The notes under the pieces are model-generated. The model saw only the letters and a list, made by a program, of their open reading frames with translations, did not search any database and was not told the origin of the DNA. A stretch of 64,000 bases of DNA from Ferrovibrio terrae_B (GTDB lineage: Bacteria > Pseudomonadota > Alphaproteobacteria > Ferrovibrionales > Ferrovibrionaceae): the NCBI RefSeq assembly GCF_943371255.1, contig NZ_CALRUC010000003.1:13396-77395 (forward strand). The letters are read 5' to 3'. Both the position numbers and the translations under genes were made by a program. Positions 25,929-34,459 of the stretch are shown here, one piece after another (within the stretch, counting starts at the first letter, position 1; every line of letters starts with the position of its first letter).

Positions 25929-25979
25929 TGGACAACCTGCTGCGAGCCAGATATAAACATACAGGCTGTATGTATGCAA
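25929..25979. promoter_or_regulatory. Face-to-face promoters sharing one TetR-type operator
   Basis: A perfect 17-bp palindrome ACATACAG-G-CTGTATGT lies at 25957-25973. On the minus strand it exactly fills the 17-nt spacer between TTGCAT (25979-25974) and TTATAT (25956-25951), a promoter for the VOC gene. On the plus strand TGGACA (25929-25934), 17 nt, then TATAAA (25952-25957) forms a promoter whose start would fall inside the palindrome. The TetR start codon abuts the palindrome, so its transcript would have only about 9 leader bases and no Shine-Dalgarno. Repressor binding should shut both promoters. Confidence 0.75.
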
Positions 25980-26582
25980 GAGAAACGTCAGACCAAGGCT
26001 GAAAAACACGCCGCGACGCGGGCCGCCCTGCTGGCCACCGCACGCGCGCTGTTCGCCGAAAAGGGCTATGCCGCCACCGGCACCGAAGAGGTGGTGGCGC
26101 GGGCGGCCGTGACCCGCGGCGCGCTCTACTACCACTTCGCCGACAAGCAGGCGCTGTTCGCCGCCGTGGTCGAACAGGTGGCGCAGGAGGTGCTGGCCGA
26201 GATCGAACGGGCAGCCGGCAAGGCCAAGTCACCCGTAGACGCCCTGGTCAGGGGGACGCAGGCGTTCATGGATGCCTGCCTGCAGCCGGCAGCGCGACAA
26301 ATTTACCTGATCGATGCGCCATCGGTGATCGGCTGGCAGCGCTGGCGCGAGATCGATGCACGCCATGGCATGGGCTCGTTACGGCAGGGCATCGAGGCGG
26401 CATTGGCCGAGTTGCCGCGCAGCCAGCGACTGCCAGCCGAGGCGCTGACCTATCTGTTGAGCGGTGCGATGAACGAGGCTGTGTTGTGGCTGGCCGAGGC
26501 CAAGGACGACGTGGCTGCACGCAAGGCCGCTGACGCGACGCTCAAACGCATCCTGGAACTGCTGTTCACCCCAGAGGCCTAG
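25974..26582 (+). CDS. TetR/AcrR family transcriptional regulator
   Basis: 202 aa. N-terminal TetR DNA-binding domain (about residues 10-58): AALLATARALFAEKGYAATGTEEVVARAAVTRGALYYHF region with the usual GLYYHF-like turn. The C-terminal helical domain (about 80-195) binds an unknown ligand. The gene starts at the last base of its own likely operator, so autoregulation together with control of the divergent VOC gene is the natural reading. The lack of a Shine-Dalgarno suggests a near-leaderless message or a start further in. The TAG stop shares CTAG with the convergent methyltransferase gene. Confidence 0.92.
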   Translation: MQEKRQTKAEKHAATRAALLATARALFAEKGYAATGTEEVVARAAVTRGALYYHFADKQALFAAVVEQVAQEVLAEIERAAGKAKSPVDALVRGTQAFMDACLQPAARQIYLIDAPSVIGWQRWREIDARHGMGSLRQGIEAALAELPRSQRLPAEALTYLLSGAMNEAVLWLAEAKDDVAARKAADATLKRILELLFTPEA

Positions 26583-27475
26583 TTGGACTTTGGCGGGCCG
26601 CCGACCGGATAGGCCACGGTGCCAAGCGCATCCGACAGACGATGCGTGGCCTGGCCGGGCCGCAGCGGTTTCTGCTGACTTTCATGCGGCGACCAGCCGG
26701 TGAGCGTAATCACCTCGAAGGTCGCCGGGATGCGGCCATCGGCACCGGCAAAGCGCTGCTGATACAGCTCCGCCATGCGGAATAACGTCGACCGGCGGGT
26801 GAAATGCTTGCGCCGATCATGCACCGCGTTGCTCTCGCCCATGCCACGCAGGTCGCGCATCAGGCTGAAAGCATCGGCATAGGTGACCGGAATGACCTCG
26901 CTGTCGGCAACCGGCAGAGCAAAGCCGGCGCGCTGCAGCAGGGCCGCACCATCCAGCGTCTCGGCCATCGGCGAGACCCGCGGGCTGGCGCCGCCCTCGA
27001 CTTCTGCCTCGGCCGCCAGCCAGGACTGCCGCAGTTCGGTGAGCGTCGATCCGCCCAGCATGGCGCCGAGAAACAGGCCATCGGGTTTCAGCGCCCGGCG
27101 GATTTGGATCAGGGCGCCCGGCAGATCGTTGACCCAGTGCAGATTGAGCAATCCGACCACCAGATCGAATTGTCCCTCGCCAAACGGCAGAAACTCTTCG
27201 TCGCCGATCACATGGCAGCCGCCGCCGGGCAGCGCATCCATGGTCATCAGGGTTTCGATCTGGCCACGGCCGGCCAGATGCGGCTGCAGCCAGGGTGCAT
27301 TGCAACCCTGCACCAGCGCGCGCGGGAAGCTGCGCCGCACATCGTCCAGCCGATCGAACAGGCGCTCGGCCACGGCTACGCGCAGGAAATCGAAATCACC
27401 CGCGCCGCCCCCAATCACGCGCTGGCGCTGACGCCGCTTGGCGGCGCGGTCGAAGACCTGCATAGTGTCGCTCAT
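26579..27475 (-). CDS. NDUFAF5/BioC-like methyltransferase-fold protein
   Basis: 298 aa from ATG 27475; upstream codons in frame are antisense-like and unrelated. Begins MQVFDRAAKRRQRQR, with FDFLRVAVAERLFDRLDDV and EFLPFGEGQFDLVVGLLNLHWVNDLPGAL, as in mitochondrial NDUFAF5 and its alphaproteobacterial relatives. The SAM-binding GxGxG loop is poorly conserved at the expected place. NDUFAF5 hydroxylates an arginine of complex I subunit NDUFS7 during assembly; a similar role in bacterial complex I is inference from homology. No nuo genes are nearby. Confidence 0.8.
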   Translation of the reverse strand: MSDTMQVFDRAAKRRQRQRVIGGGAGDFDFLRVAVAERLFDRLDDVRRSFPRALVQGCNAPWLQPHLAGRGQIETLMTMDALPGGGCHVIGDEEFLPFGEGQFDLVVGLLNLHWVNDLPGALIQIRRALKPDGLFLGAMLGGSTLTELRQSWLAAEAEVEGGASPRVSPMAETLDGAALLQRAGFALPVADSEVIPVTYADAFSLMRDLRGMGESNAVHDRRKHFTRRSTLFRMAELYQQRFAGADGRIPATFEVITLTGWSPHESQQKPLRPGQATHRLSDALGTVAYPVGGPPKSN

Positions 27476-27509
27476 CACCGCATTTTGCCACGGGCCCACG
27501 CACCTCGCC

Positions 27510-28601
27510 ATGCCGGTACGGACAAAAATTAAGAAGGCCATCGCCAAGGCAGTCAAAGCGGCAGCACCCAAGCCGGCGCGGCGAACGCAGAAACGCAAGC
27601 CCCTCAATCTCGCCCTGCAAGGCGGCGGCACTCATGGCGCCTTCACCTGGGGGGTGCTCGACCGGCTGCTGGAGGAAGACTGTTTCGAGATCGAAGGCAT
27701 CAGTGGCACTTCGGCCGGCGCGATGAATGCCGCTGTGCTGGCTTATGGCCTGCACAAGGGCGGCCCGGCCATGGCACGTGCCACCCTGCAGGAGTTCTGG
27801 AAACGGGTGGCTGACTCGGCGGCTCTGTCACCGTTCCGGCCGACCCTGCTGGACCAATGGTTCAAATTCGGCGGCATCGACTATTCGCCCAGCTATCAGC
27901 TGCTGGAGATGAGCACGAAGCTCGCCTCGCCCTACCAGACCAACCCGAACAACAAAAATCCGCTGCGCGGCATCCTGGAAAAGACCATTGACTGCGACAG
28001 CCTGCATGCATGCAGCTCGGTCAAGCTGTTCGTCTGCGCTACCGATGTGCTGGAGGGCAAGATCAAGGTCTTCCAGAACCGCGATGTCACCATCGATGCC
28101 CTGCTCGCCTCCGCCTGTCTGCCGCAGCTGTTCCAGGCGGTGAAAATCGGCAAGAGCTATTACTGGGATGGCGGCTTCATGGGTAACCCGCCGATCTTTC
28201 CGATCATCTACAATTGCGACAGCCGCGACGTGCTGATCGTGCAGATCAATCCGATGCGGATTCCCAGCGTCCCGAAAACCCCGCAATCCATTCTCGACCG
28301 CGCCAATACCCTGAGTTTCAATTCCAGCCTGGTGCGCGAGATGCGTGCCATTGCCTTTGTCACCCGGCTGGTTGAGTCAGGCTTCGACGATGGCGGCCGG
28401 CTCAAACATATGCTGATCCATACCATCGACGCCGAGGAACAGCTCGCCGCCTATGGCGCCACCAGCAAATACAATGTCGAGTGGGACTTCCTGCAGAAGC
28501 TCCATGCGCTTGGGCGACGCCAGGCCGGCACATTCCTGCGCAAGCATTTCAACGATATCGGCAAGGTGTCCACCACCGATATAGCGGCGAAATTCCTGTA
28601 A
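27510..28601 (+). CDS. Patatin-like phospholipase
   Basis: 363 aa from ATG 27510; an earlier in-frame start at 27438 would overlap the divergent methyltransferase gene. After a basic, alanine/lysine-rich N-terminus comes the patatin domain: LALQGGGTHGAFTWGVLDRLL (oxyanion loop), GISGTSAGAMNAAVLAYG (GXSXG nucleophile, about residue 70), and YWDGGFMGNPPIFP with the catalytic DG. It probably hydrolyses acyl esters. Homologues sit near polyhydroxyalkanoate or lipid genes in other bacteria, but here it stands alone and converges on dgoA with 1 nt between stops. Confidence 0.87.
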   Translation: MPVRTKIKKAIAKAVKAAAPKPARRTQKRKPLNLALQGGGTHGAFTWGVLDRLLEEDCFEIEGISGTSAGAMNAAVLAYGLHKGGPAMARATLQEFWKRVADSAALSPFRPTLLDQWFKFGGIDYSPSYQLLEMSTKLASPYQTNPNNKNPLRGILEKTIDCDSLHACSSVKLFVCATDVLEGKIKVFQNRDVTIDALLASACLPQLFQAVKIGKSYYWDGGFMGNPPIFPIIYNCDSRDVLIVQINPMRIPSVPKTPQSILDRANTLSFNSSLVREMRAIAFVTRLVESGFDDGGRLKHMLIHTIDAEEQLAAYGATSKYNVEWDFLQKLHALGRRQAGTFLRKHFNDIGKVSTTDIAAKFL

Positions 28602-28602
28602 A

Positions 28603-29238
28603 TTATTCTGCCGCAACCGCCGGCTGGATCACCCGCATCACCGCGCGGGCCCGCTTGGCCACCTTCTGCGGTGTGAAGCCGGGTTTGTAGATCGACCCAC
28701 CCAGTCCGAAGCCGGCGGCGCCCGCTTCCAGCCAGGGATCCATATTGTCGGCATTGATGCTGCCGACCGGGATCACCGGCATGGTGCTGGGCAACACGGC
28801 CCGCAGGCTTTTCAGCACTGCCGGCGAGAAGGCTTCAGCCGGAAACAGCTTGAGCCCATCGGCGCCGGCCTGGATCATGGCAAAAGCTTCCGTCGGCGTG
28901 GCAAAACCGGGGATGGATATCATGTCGAGCACTTTGGCCTTCTGCACGACATCGCCGCAGGCATGCGGCGACACCACCAGCTGGGCGCCCGCCTGGCAGA
29001 TACGCTTGACCATCGTGCAGTCCACCACGGTGCCCGCGCCGATCAGCGCCTGATCGCCATAGCGCTTGGCCAGATTCTTGATGCTGGTCAGCGGATCGGG
29101 TGAATTCAGCGGCACCTCGATGATGCGGATACCGGTCTCGATCAGGGCCGCGCCGATATCAACCACTTCCTCGGGCTTCACGCCACGCAAAATGGCGACC
29201 AGCGGGCAGGCCTGCAGCCAGCTTGAAAGATCCTTCAT
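28603..29238 (-). CDS. dgoA: 2-dehydro-3-deoxy-6-phosphogalactonate aldolase (KDPGal aldolase)
   Basis: 211 aa, class I KDPG/KDPGal aldolase. Catalytic elements: VAILRGVKPEEV, IRIIEVPLNSPDPL (glutamate) and GADGLKLFPAEAFSP with the Schiff-base lysine (about residue 129). The EVPLNSP form is typical of the DgoA rather than the Eda type. It splits 2-keto-3-deoxy-6-phosphogalactonate to pyruvate and glyceraldehyde 3-phosphate, and related enzymes also accept KDPG. It is the last gene of the ABC transporter-dgoK-dgoA unit and overlaps dgoK by 4 nt (ATGA). Confidence 0.9.
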   Translation of the reverse strand: MKDLSSWLQACPLVAILRGVKPEEVVDIGAALIETGIRIIEVPLNSPDPLTSIKNLAKRYGDQALIGAGTVVDCTMVKRICQAGAQLVVSPHACGDVVQKAKVLDMISIPGFATPTEAFAMIQAGADGLKLFPAEAFSPAVLKSLRAVLPSTMPVIPVGSINADNMDPWLEAGAAGFGLGGSIYKPGFTPQKVAKRARAVMRVIQPAVAAE

Positions 29239-30125
29239 GGCGTCCTCCTCGCCGTCAGCACCCCCAGGCGATACAGCCCGGTTGCCGCGGCATCTTCCGG
29301 CGCCACATCGGCATCACTGCCGAGGAAGGCGAAAGCCTTCCGGTAACGCATCGTCAGCACGCCGGTTCCGACGATGACGACCTTTCCGGCCCAGGCGGTC
29401 GCCCGCAATTCATGGCCGATCAGGATACCTGAAAGATAGTGCGTCGCAGCCACCGCGGAAAGCTCATTAAACAGCCTTCGCGTGCGCACACTGAACAGGT
29501 GGTGCAGCAGGCCGCCCGACTGGCCGGAGAGGGCAAGGCCGGCTTCAAAGGCCGCGGTATCCAGGTCCGGGCCGCTTTCCGCCTGTAACATTGCGGCGAT
29601 CAGGCCGTGGCTGCTCAGCAGGGCGAAAACCTCGCCGGTCATCGCCGTGGCAAAACCGGTAATGCGACCGCCGCGGACCTGCACATGCTTGGAATGGGTG
29701 CCGGGCAGGCAGATCGTGGCATCGCCGGCCAGATCGAGACCGAAAATCTGGGTTTCCTCGCCGCGCATGACATCGGGTATGCCATCGTCGTTGCGACAGG
29801 ACAGGCCCGGCACGATATGGGCCAGGCGCCCGCCGCCAAGCTCGACCGGGCAGAGCCCGCCTGCAAGATCAGCCAGGCCGGCCGGACATTCGGTATAGGG
29901 AGCTTCGCGCCAGCCCTGCCGGCTACCCACCATGCCGGACAGCAGCACAGCTGCGGCCGGATCGGCCTGCAGCCAATCGCCAATCTGCTGTTGCAGGACG
30001 GCGGCATAGTCGGTCGGCGTCAGGCTGGCGATACCGGACGTGGCGGCACGGCGTTCCAGCACCGCACCATCGGCCGCCATGCGATAGGCACGAAAGCCGC
30101 TGCTGCCCCAGTCTATGCCGATCAT
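29235..30125 (-). CDS. dgoK: 2-dehydro-3-deoxygalactonokinase
   Basis: 296 aa, DgoK family of the ASKHA kinases. MIGIDWGSSGFRAYRM is the N-terminal phosphate loop; LSGMVGSRQGWREAPYTECPAGLADLA, CLPGTHSKHVQVRGGRI and FATAMTGEVFALLSSHG are diagnostic. It phosphorylates 2-keto-3-deoxygalactonate on O6 with ATP, supplying the aldolase encoded just downstream. It lies 12 nt after the ABC ATPase gene. The locus also has a second, unrelated KDG-type kinase (kdgK). Confidence 0.92.
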   Translation of the reverse strand: MIGIDWGSSGFRAYRMAADGAVLERRAATSGIASLTPTDYAAVLQQQIGDWLQADPAAAVLLSGMVGSRQGWREAPYTECPAGLADLAGGLCPVELGGGRLAHIVPGLSCRNDDGIPDVMRGEETQIFGLDLAGDATICLPGTHSKHVQVRGGRITGFATAMTGEVFALLSSHGLIAAMLQAESGPDLDTAAFEAGLALSGQSGGLLHHLFSVRTRRLFNELSAVAATHYLSGILIGHELRATAWAGKVVIVGTGVLTMRYRKAFAFLGSDADVAPEDAAATGLYRLGVLTARRTP

Positions 30126-30137
30126 ACCGGCTGCCGC

Positions 30138-31211
30138 TCAGGCCGACAGGCGCCGCCCCGTGGCAGAATCGAAGAGATGCACGCGATCAAGCTGCGGCAT
30201 CAGATGCATCTTGCCGCCGGGATTGAAACCGTGCCGCTCGCTGAAAACGCCGCAAATCTGTGCGCCGCTCAGGTCGGCATAGACAAAGGTGCTGGCACCG
30301 GTCGGCTCAACCACACCCACGGTCACCGGCAGCCCATCGCTATCCGATGGCGACAGATGCTCGGGCCGGATGCCATAGACCACCGCCTGGCCATCCTGGC
30401 CGATGATGTTGCCATTGAGCGGCAGATCGATGCCGGCATCGGTGGATACCCAGCTGCGCGCAGCATCGCGGCGTAGCGTGCCGCGGATCAGATTGATCGC
30501 CGGCGAGCCGATGAAGCCGGCGACAAACAGATTGGCCGGACGGTCATATAGCTCCAGCGGTGTACCGATCTGCTCAACAATGCCGTCATGCATCACCACG
30601 ATGCGGTCGGCCATGGTCATCGCTTCGATCTGGTCATGGGTGACATAGATCGAGGTGGTCTTCAGTTGCTGGTGCAGGGCCTTGATTTCGGTGCGCATCT
30701 GCACGCGCAGCTTGGCATCCAGGTTGCTGAGCGGTTCGTCAAACAGGAAGACCTGCGGATTGCGCACAATGGCGCGCCCCATGGCGACGCGCTGGCGCTG
30801 CCCGCCGGAAAGCTGCTTGGGATAGCGATCCAGCAGAGTATCGAGACCGAGAATCTCCGAGGCGCGCTTGACCCGCTCCCCGATCGTGCCCCGATCGGCT
30901 TTGCGCAGCTTCAGCGAAAAGCCCATATTCTCGCGCACCGTCATATGCGGATAGAGCGCATAATTCTGGAACACCATGGCGATGTCGCGGTCTTTCGACG
31001 GCACTTCGTTCACCACCCGCTCGCCAATGCGAACGACGCCACCAGAAATCTCTTCCAGACCGGCGATCATGCGCAATAGGGTGGACTTGCCGCAGCCGGA
31101 CGGTCCCACCAGAACGACGAATTCACCGTCCGGGATCGCAATATCGATGCCGTGGACCACTTCCAGCGCGCCATAGCGTTTGCGCACCGCTTCCACACTC
31201 ACGCTCGCCAT
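30138..31211 (-). CDS. Carbohydrate ABC transporter ATP-binding protein (UgpC/MalK type)
   Basis: 357 aa. Walker A GPSGCGKSTLLRMIAG (about residues 36-51), Q-loop MVFQNYALYPHM, signature LSGGQRQRVAMGRAI, Walker B VFLFDEPLSNLDAKLR and H-loop YVTHDQIEAMTMADR. A C-terminal TOBE-type regulatory region covers about 235-357. It powers the importer formed with the two permeases and binding protein encoded upstream. Its place before dgoK and dgoA points to import of a sugar, sugar acid or oligosaccharide that feeds 2-keto-3-deoxy acids. Confidence 0.94.
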   Translation of the reverse strand: MASVSVEAVRKRYGALEVVHGIDIAIPDGEFVVLVGPSGCGKSTLLRMIAGLEEISGGVVRIGERVVNEVPSKDRDIAMVFQNYALYPHMTVRENMGFSLKLRKADRGTIGERVKRASEILGLDTLLDRYPKQLSGGQRQRVAMGRAIVRNPQVFLFDEPLSNLDAKLRVQMRTEIKALHQQLKTTSIYVTHDQIEAMTMADRIVVMHDGIVEQIGTPLELYDRPANLFVAGFIGSPAINLIRGTLRRDAARSWVSTDAGIDLPLNGNIIGQDGQAVVYGIRPEHLSPSDSDGLPVTVGVVEPTGASTFVYADLSGAQICGVFSERHGFNPGGKMHLMPQLDRVHLFDSATGRRLSA

Positions 31212-31251
31212 TTCAAACTCCCTGTTACTCTTTTTATTGTCGTCGCAAGAA

Positions 31252-32094
31252 TTACGACTTCACTGCCCCCGCAGTGAGGCCGGACACCATGTAACGCCGG
31301 AACACATAGTAGATCGCTGCCGGCGGCAATGCATAAACCGCACCTGTCGCCATGAGCACATTGAACGGCGCATCGTCAGTGGTGAGAAAATGACCGAGCG
31401 CCACGGCCAGGGTGATGTCCTTGTCAGCCGACAGCAGCAGGAAAGCGTAGAGATACTCGTTCCAGGCCAGCAGCAGTGCATAGGTGCCGATCGCCACCAG
31501 AGAAGGCGCCATCAGCGGCAGATAGATCAGGCGGAAAATCTGCAGCGGGCTGGCACCGTCGATGCGAGCGGCTTCGTCCAGTTCATAGGGCAGCTTGTCG
31601 GCATACTGCTTCAGCACCCAGATGGCATAAGGCGAAGCGAAGGTCACCATGGTCAGGATCAGCGACCACTGCGTATTGAGCAGGCCATAGACTCCCATCA
31701 CCTTGTACATCGGGATCGCCAGGAAGGCCGGCGGGATCAGATAGGTCGCCAATGCCATATTGGAGACCAGCCGGCCGCCGCGCACCCGCAGTCGGCTGAT
31801 CGCAAAGGTGGCGGTGGAGGCAATGACCAGCGTGATGACACAGACCATCACGGCGACGAAAGCGCTGTTCCACAATTGCTGCCAGAAATGCTCGAGATAG
31901 TAGTGACCCTGCTTCACGACGGTCTCATAATTTTCCAGCGTCGGGCGTGACGGCCAGAGCGCACCGGCAAAGGTTTCCACGCGCGGCGTGATCGACATGA
32001 CGAACAGGTGATAGATCGGGATCAGCGTCCAGATGAAGATGACGACCCCGAGCAGCATCAGGCGTGCTTCAATCAATATTTTACGCAGACTCAT
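31252..32094 (-). CDS. Carbohydrate ABC transporter permease (MalG/UgpE type)
   Basis: 280 aa with six hydrophobic segments. The EAA loop that docks on the ATPase is EAARIDGASPLQIFRLIYLP (about residues 190-210). The protein begins with a helix (IEARLMLLGVVIFIWTLIPI) and ends TAGAVKS, the usual MalG-type C-terminus. It pairs with the MalF-type permease, whose gene it overlaps by 4 nt (ATGA). Confidence 0.93.
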   Translation of the reverse strand: MSLRKILIEARLMLLGVVIFIWTLIPIYHLFVMSITPRVETFAGALWPSRPTLENYETVVKQGHYYLEHFWQQLWNSAFVAVMVCVITLVIASTATFAISRLRVRGGRLVSNMALATYLIPPAFLAIPMYKVMGVYGLLNTQWSLILTMVTFASPYAIWVLKQYADKLPYELDEAARIDGASPLQIFRLIYLPLMAPSLVAIGTYALLLAWNEYLYAFLLLSADKDITLAVALGHFLTTDDAPFNVLMATGAVYALPPAAIYYVFRRYMVSGLTAGAVKS

Positions 32095-32969
32095 GGCTGC
32101 TCGCCTTTTCTCATCCGTCGCAGCATGAGAACCAGCAGCGGCAGCATCACCGGCAGCGCCACAACCACGGTGGTGACACCAACCTCGACTTCCGACATGC
32201 CGAAGGCATAGCGGATGCCAAGCGTGGCGAGTGTTTGCGTCGAATCGGCCGGTCCACCGCCCGTCAGCAGATAGATCGAGTTGAAATCGCCAAGACTCAT
32301 GATGGTCGAGAGCAATGTGCAGGTGATGTAGAGGTTCCGCATGCTCGGGAAGGTGACATAGAAGAATTTCTGCAGCGGGCTGGCGCCATCGACATCGGCG
32401 GATTCATAGAGATCCTTGGGGATCGCCAGACGACCGGCCAGCATGATCAGGGTCCAGAACGGCAGGTACTTCCAAATATGCACCAGGGAGATCATTCCCA
32501 GGCCGCTCCAGCGGTCGAGCAGCCAGTTCGGCCCGTCTTCCAACGTGAGGCGGAAGATCAGCGAATTGAGCATGCCCCACTCGGCATTGAGCATCCAGCG
32601 GAAGGACAGGATGGTGGGAATCGAGGGGATCGCCCAAGGCAGAATGAAGATCACGCTGAGCCAGCGAATCCAGCGCTTTTCATGAGCGAAGAAGCCGGAC
32701 AGCAGCAAGGCGAGGAACAGCTTGATGTTCACTGCCACGCCGAGGAAGACCACGGTGTTGACGATGGTGCGGGTGAAGACCGGATCGGTCCATAGCCGCA
32801 CATAGCTTTTGGGATTGGTGCCCAGGATCAGGCCATAGCCGACCGGGTAGATCACCAGGGTGAGGAACAGAACGATATAGGGCACGAGGAAAATGAGACC
32901 CCAGATCGCCTCCTGCGAGAGACGACCTGGGGCCTTTTCCCCGGCTTGCACGTCGATAACAGCAACCAC
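32091..32969 (-). CDS. Carbohydrate ABC transporter permease (MalF/UgpA type)
   Basis: 292 aa, six membrane segments, with the EAA-type loop ESADVDGASPLQKFFYVTFP (about residues 190-210). The N-terminal helix WGLIFLVPYIVLFLTLVIYPVG is typical of MalF-like proteins of the CUT1 family. It lies 22 nt downstream of the solute-binding protein gene and is coupled to the second permease. CUT1 systems usually import di- or oligosaccharides, glycerol phosphate or polyols, which hints that the substrate may be an oligosaccharide or glycoside rather than a free acid. Confidence 0.93.
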   Translation of the reverse strand: MVAVIDVQAGEKAPGRLSQEAIWGLIFLVPYIVLFLTLVIYPVGYGLILGTNPKSYVRLWTDPVFTRTIVNTVVFLGVAVNIKLFLALLLSGFFAHEKRWIRWLSVIFILPWAIPSIPTILSFRWMLNAEWGMLNSLIFRLTLEDGPNWLLDRWSGLGMISLVHIWKYLPFWTLIMLAGRLAIPKDLYESADVDGASPLQKFFYVTFPSMRNLYITCTLLSTIMSLGDFNSIYLLTGGGPADSTQTLATLGIRYAFGMSEVEVGVTTVVVALPVMLPLLVLMLRRMRKGEQP

Positions 32970-32991
32970 GACGATCAGCCGCTATTCAGAC

Positions 32992-34386
32992 TCAGCCTTC
33001 GACCAGCTGCTTGATGCGGGCGAACATCTCGTCGACCGCCTGCTCGGGCGAAACCTTGTCCTGGACGACGCGCGACATGGCACGGCCCCACACATTCTCC
33101 GCGTTCACGGTGGTGAACTTGTAGTTATAGACGAACGGGAACGGCACGGTCGGCTGCTTCACGAACTGTTGGTACACATTCTTGCGATGCTGGTCTTCCT
33201 GCCAGAAGGGGCGTTCCGCCGCTTCCTTGGTGACCGGGAACCAGCGGCCGAGCGAACCCTCGGTATAAGGGATCAGATTCTCGGACTGGGCCAGGAAGGC
33301 GAGGAATTCCTTGGCGCGCTTCTTGTTAGGCGCATCGGCAAAAGCCACCGCCAGCTTGATCGACACCAGATTCGGCAGTGCCTGCCCATCGGGCTTGGCC
33401 GGCCAGTTTGTGGTGCGGATCAGGTCATAGTAGTTGGTCTTGGCCTGATCGCGATCCTTCTGCTCCTTGGCATTCATCATGTCATCCATGTGCTTGCCGG
33501 GGAGCGAGATGGTCGCGTTATGCGTCATCGGGGTGGTCTTGTTGTGGAAGGCGACGTTGTTGTCGACATCCTTCCACGACAGCGAACCGGGCGGGGTGCA
33601 GCCCTTGACCACGATATCCGTGTAGTCCTTCAGCGCGGCAACCATGCCGGCCTTGATCTTCGGATCGGTGATCAGCAGCTTGCCGTCCTTGTCGACCGGC
33701 ATCGCGTTATAGGCATTCACATAGGAGAGGAAGCTGTAGAAGGTATCCGAAGCTTCCACCGACGAGGGATGACCGATGCCATAGACGCGCTTGCCCTTGG
33801 CGCGCAGGCCGGGCTGTACCTTGTCGCACCAGAAGGACCAGTAGCCCTTCCAATCCTTCGGGATGTCGGTTTCCTTGAAACCGGCTTCCTCGACCATGTC
33901 CTTCCAGTAATTCGCATGCATGGTCTGCTGGTAGATCGGCATGCCGTAATAGGCACGCTTGCCGCCCGGGCCCTGCAGGAAAGCCGTATCCAGCACGCCG
34001 GCGAGGAACTTGTCCTTGTTCGGCGTGATGACGTCGGACAGGTCTTCCAGCTTGCCTTCATAGGCCCATTTGCCGGCCGTGCGGAAATCGAAGGTCCAGC
34101 CGAAGGCCACGTCCGGCGGGGTCTTGGCTTCCACCGCCGACACGGCCTTGGTGATGATGTCTTCGACGCCGAACAGGCTGAGTTCGACGGTCACGCCGGT
34201 CTTCTGCTTGAAGCGGTCGATCACCGCATTCAGCGCGACGTCTTCCGCCGGGTAGAAGCCCTTGTTGAACCAGACGGTGAGCTTTTCCTGCGCCTGTGCA
34301 GGCATTGCACCGGCCAGAACCGCACCGCCCAATACTGCGCCGGCGAGAATCCGCCCCGCGGTTTTACGCATGGTTGACTTACGCAT
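32992..34386 (-). CDS. ABC transporter solute-binding protein (CUT1 family)
   Basis: 464 aa with a clear Sec signal peptide (GRILAGAVLGGAVLAGAMPAQA, cut before QEKLTVWF). GGGAGGA lies 7 nt before the ATG. Body features of family 1 carbohydrate-binding proteins: KLTVWFNKGFYPAEDVALNA at the mature start, PDVAFGWTFD, and a tryptophan-rich hinge region. It captures the substrate in the periplasm. First gene of the unit that ends with dgoK-dgoA; its upstream region carries the shared 17-bp site and a second palindrome. Confidence 0.93.
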   Translation of the reverse strand: MRKSTMRKTAGRILAGAVLGGAVLAGAMPAQAQEKLTVWFNKGFYPAEDVALNAVIDRFKQKTGVTVELSLFGVEDIITKAVSAVEAKTPPDVAFGWTFDFRTAGKWAYEGKLEDLSDVITPNKDKFLAGVLDTAFLQGPGGKRAYYGMPIYQQTMHANYWKDMVEEAGFKETDIPKDWKGYWSFWCDKVQPGLRAKGKRVYGIGHPSSVEASDTFYSFLSYVNAYNAMPVDKDGKLLITDPKIKAGMVAALKDYTDIVVKGCTPPGSLSWKDVDNNVAFHNKTTPMTHNATISLPGKHMDDMMNAKEQKDRDQAKTNYYDLIRTTNWPAKPDGQALPNLVSIKLAVAFADAPNKKRAKEFLAFLAQSENLIPYTEGSLGRWFPVTKEAAERPFWQEDQHRKNVYQQFVKQPTVPFPFVYNYKFTTVNAENVWGRAMSRVVQDKVSPEQAVDEMFARIKQLVEG

Positions 34387-34425
34387 TTTTATTCCTCCCT
34401 GCCTGACCCGTTGTGGGTTTTTTCT

Positions 34426-34438
34426 ATCGGTTACCGAT
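34426..34438. promoter_or_regulatory. Second palindrome in the ABC-operon leader
   Basis: ATCGGT-T-ACCGAT is a perfect 13-bp palindrome 40 nt upstream of the binding-protein start, 21 nt downstream of the shared GntR-type site. The CGGT/ACCG core is reminiscent of LacI-family operators. I found no copy before the other island operons, so it may give this transport operon an extra control. No LacI-type gene lies in the window. Confidence 0.4.
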
Positions 34439-34459
34439 GCAACGCGGCATTCTACGTAG

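Noticed and set aside
34406..34423. ACCC-N5-GGGT followed by six T on the plus strand
   Set aside because: Looks like a small terminator, but no plus-strand gene ends upstream; the stem is only 4 bp.
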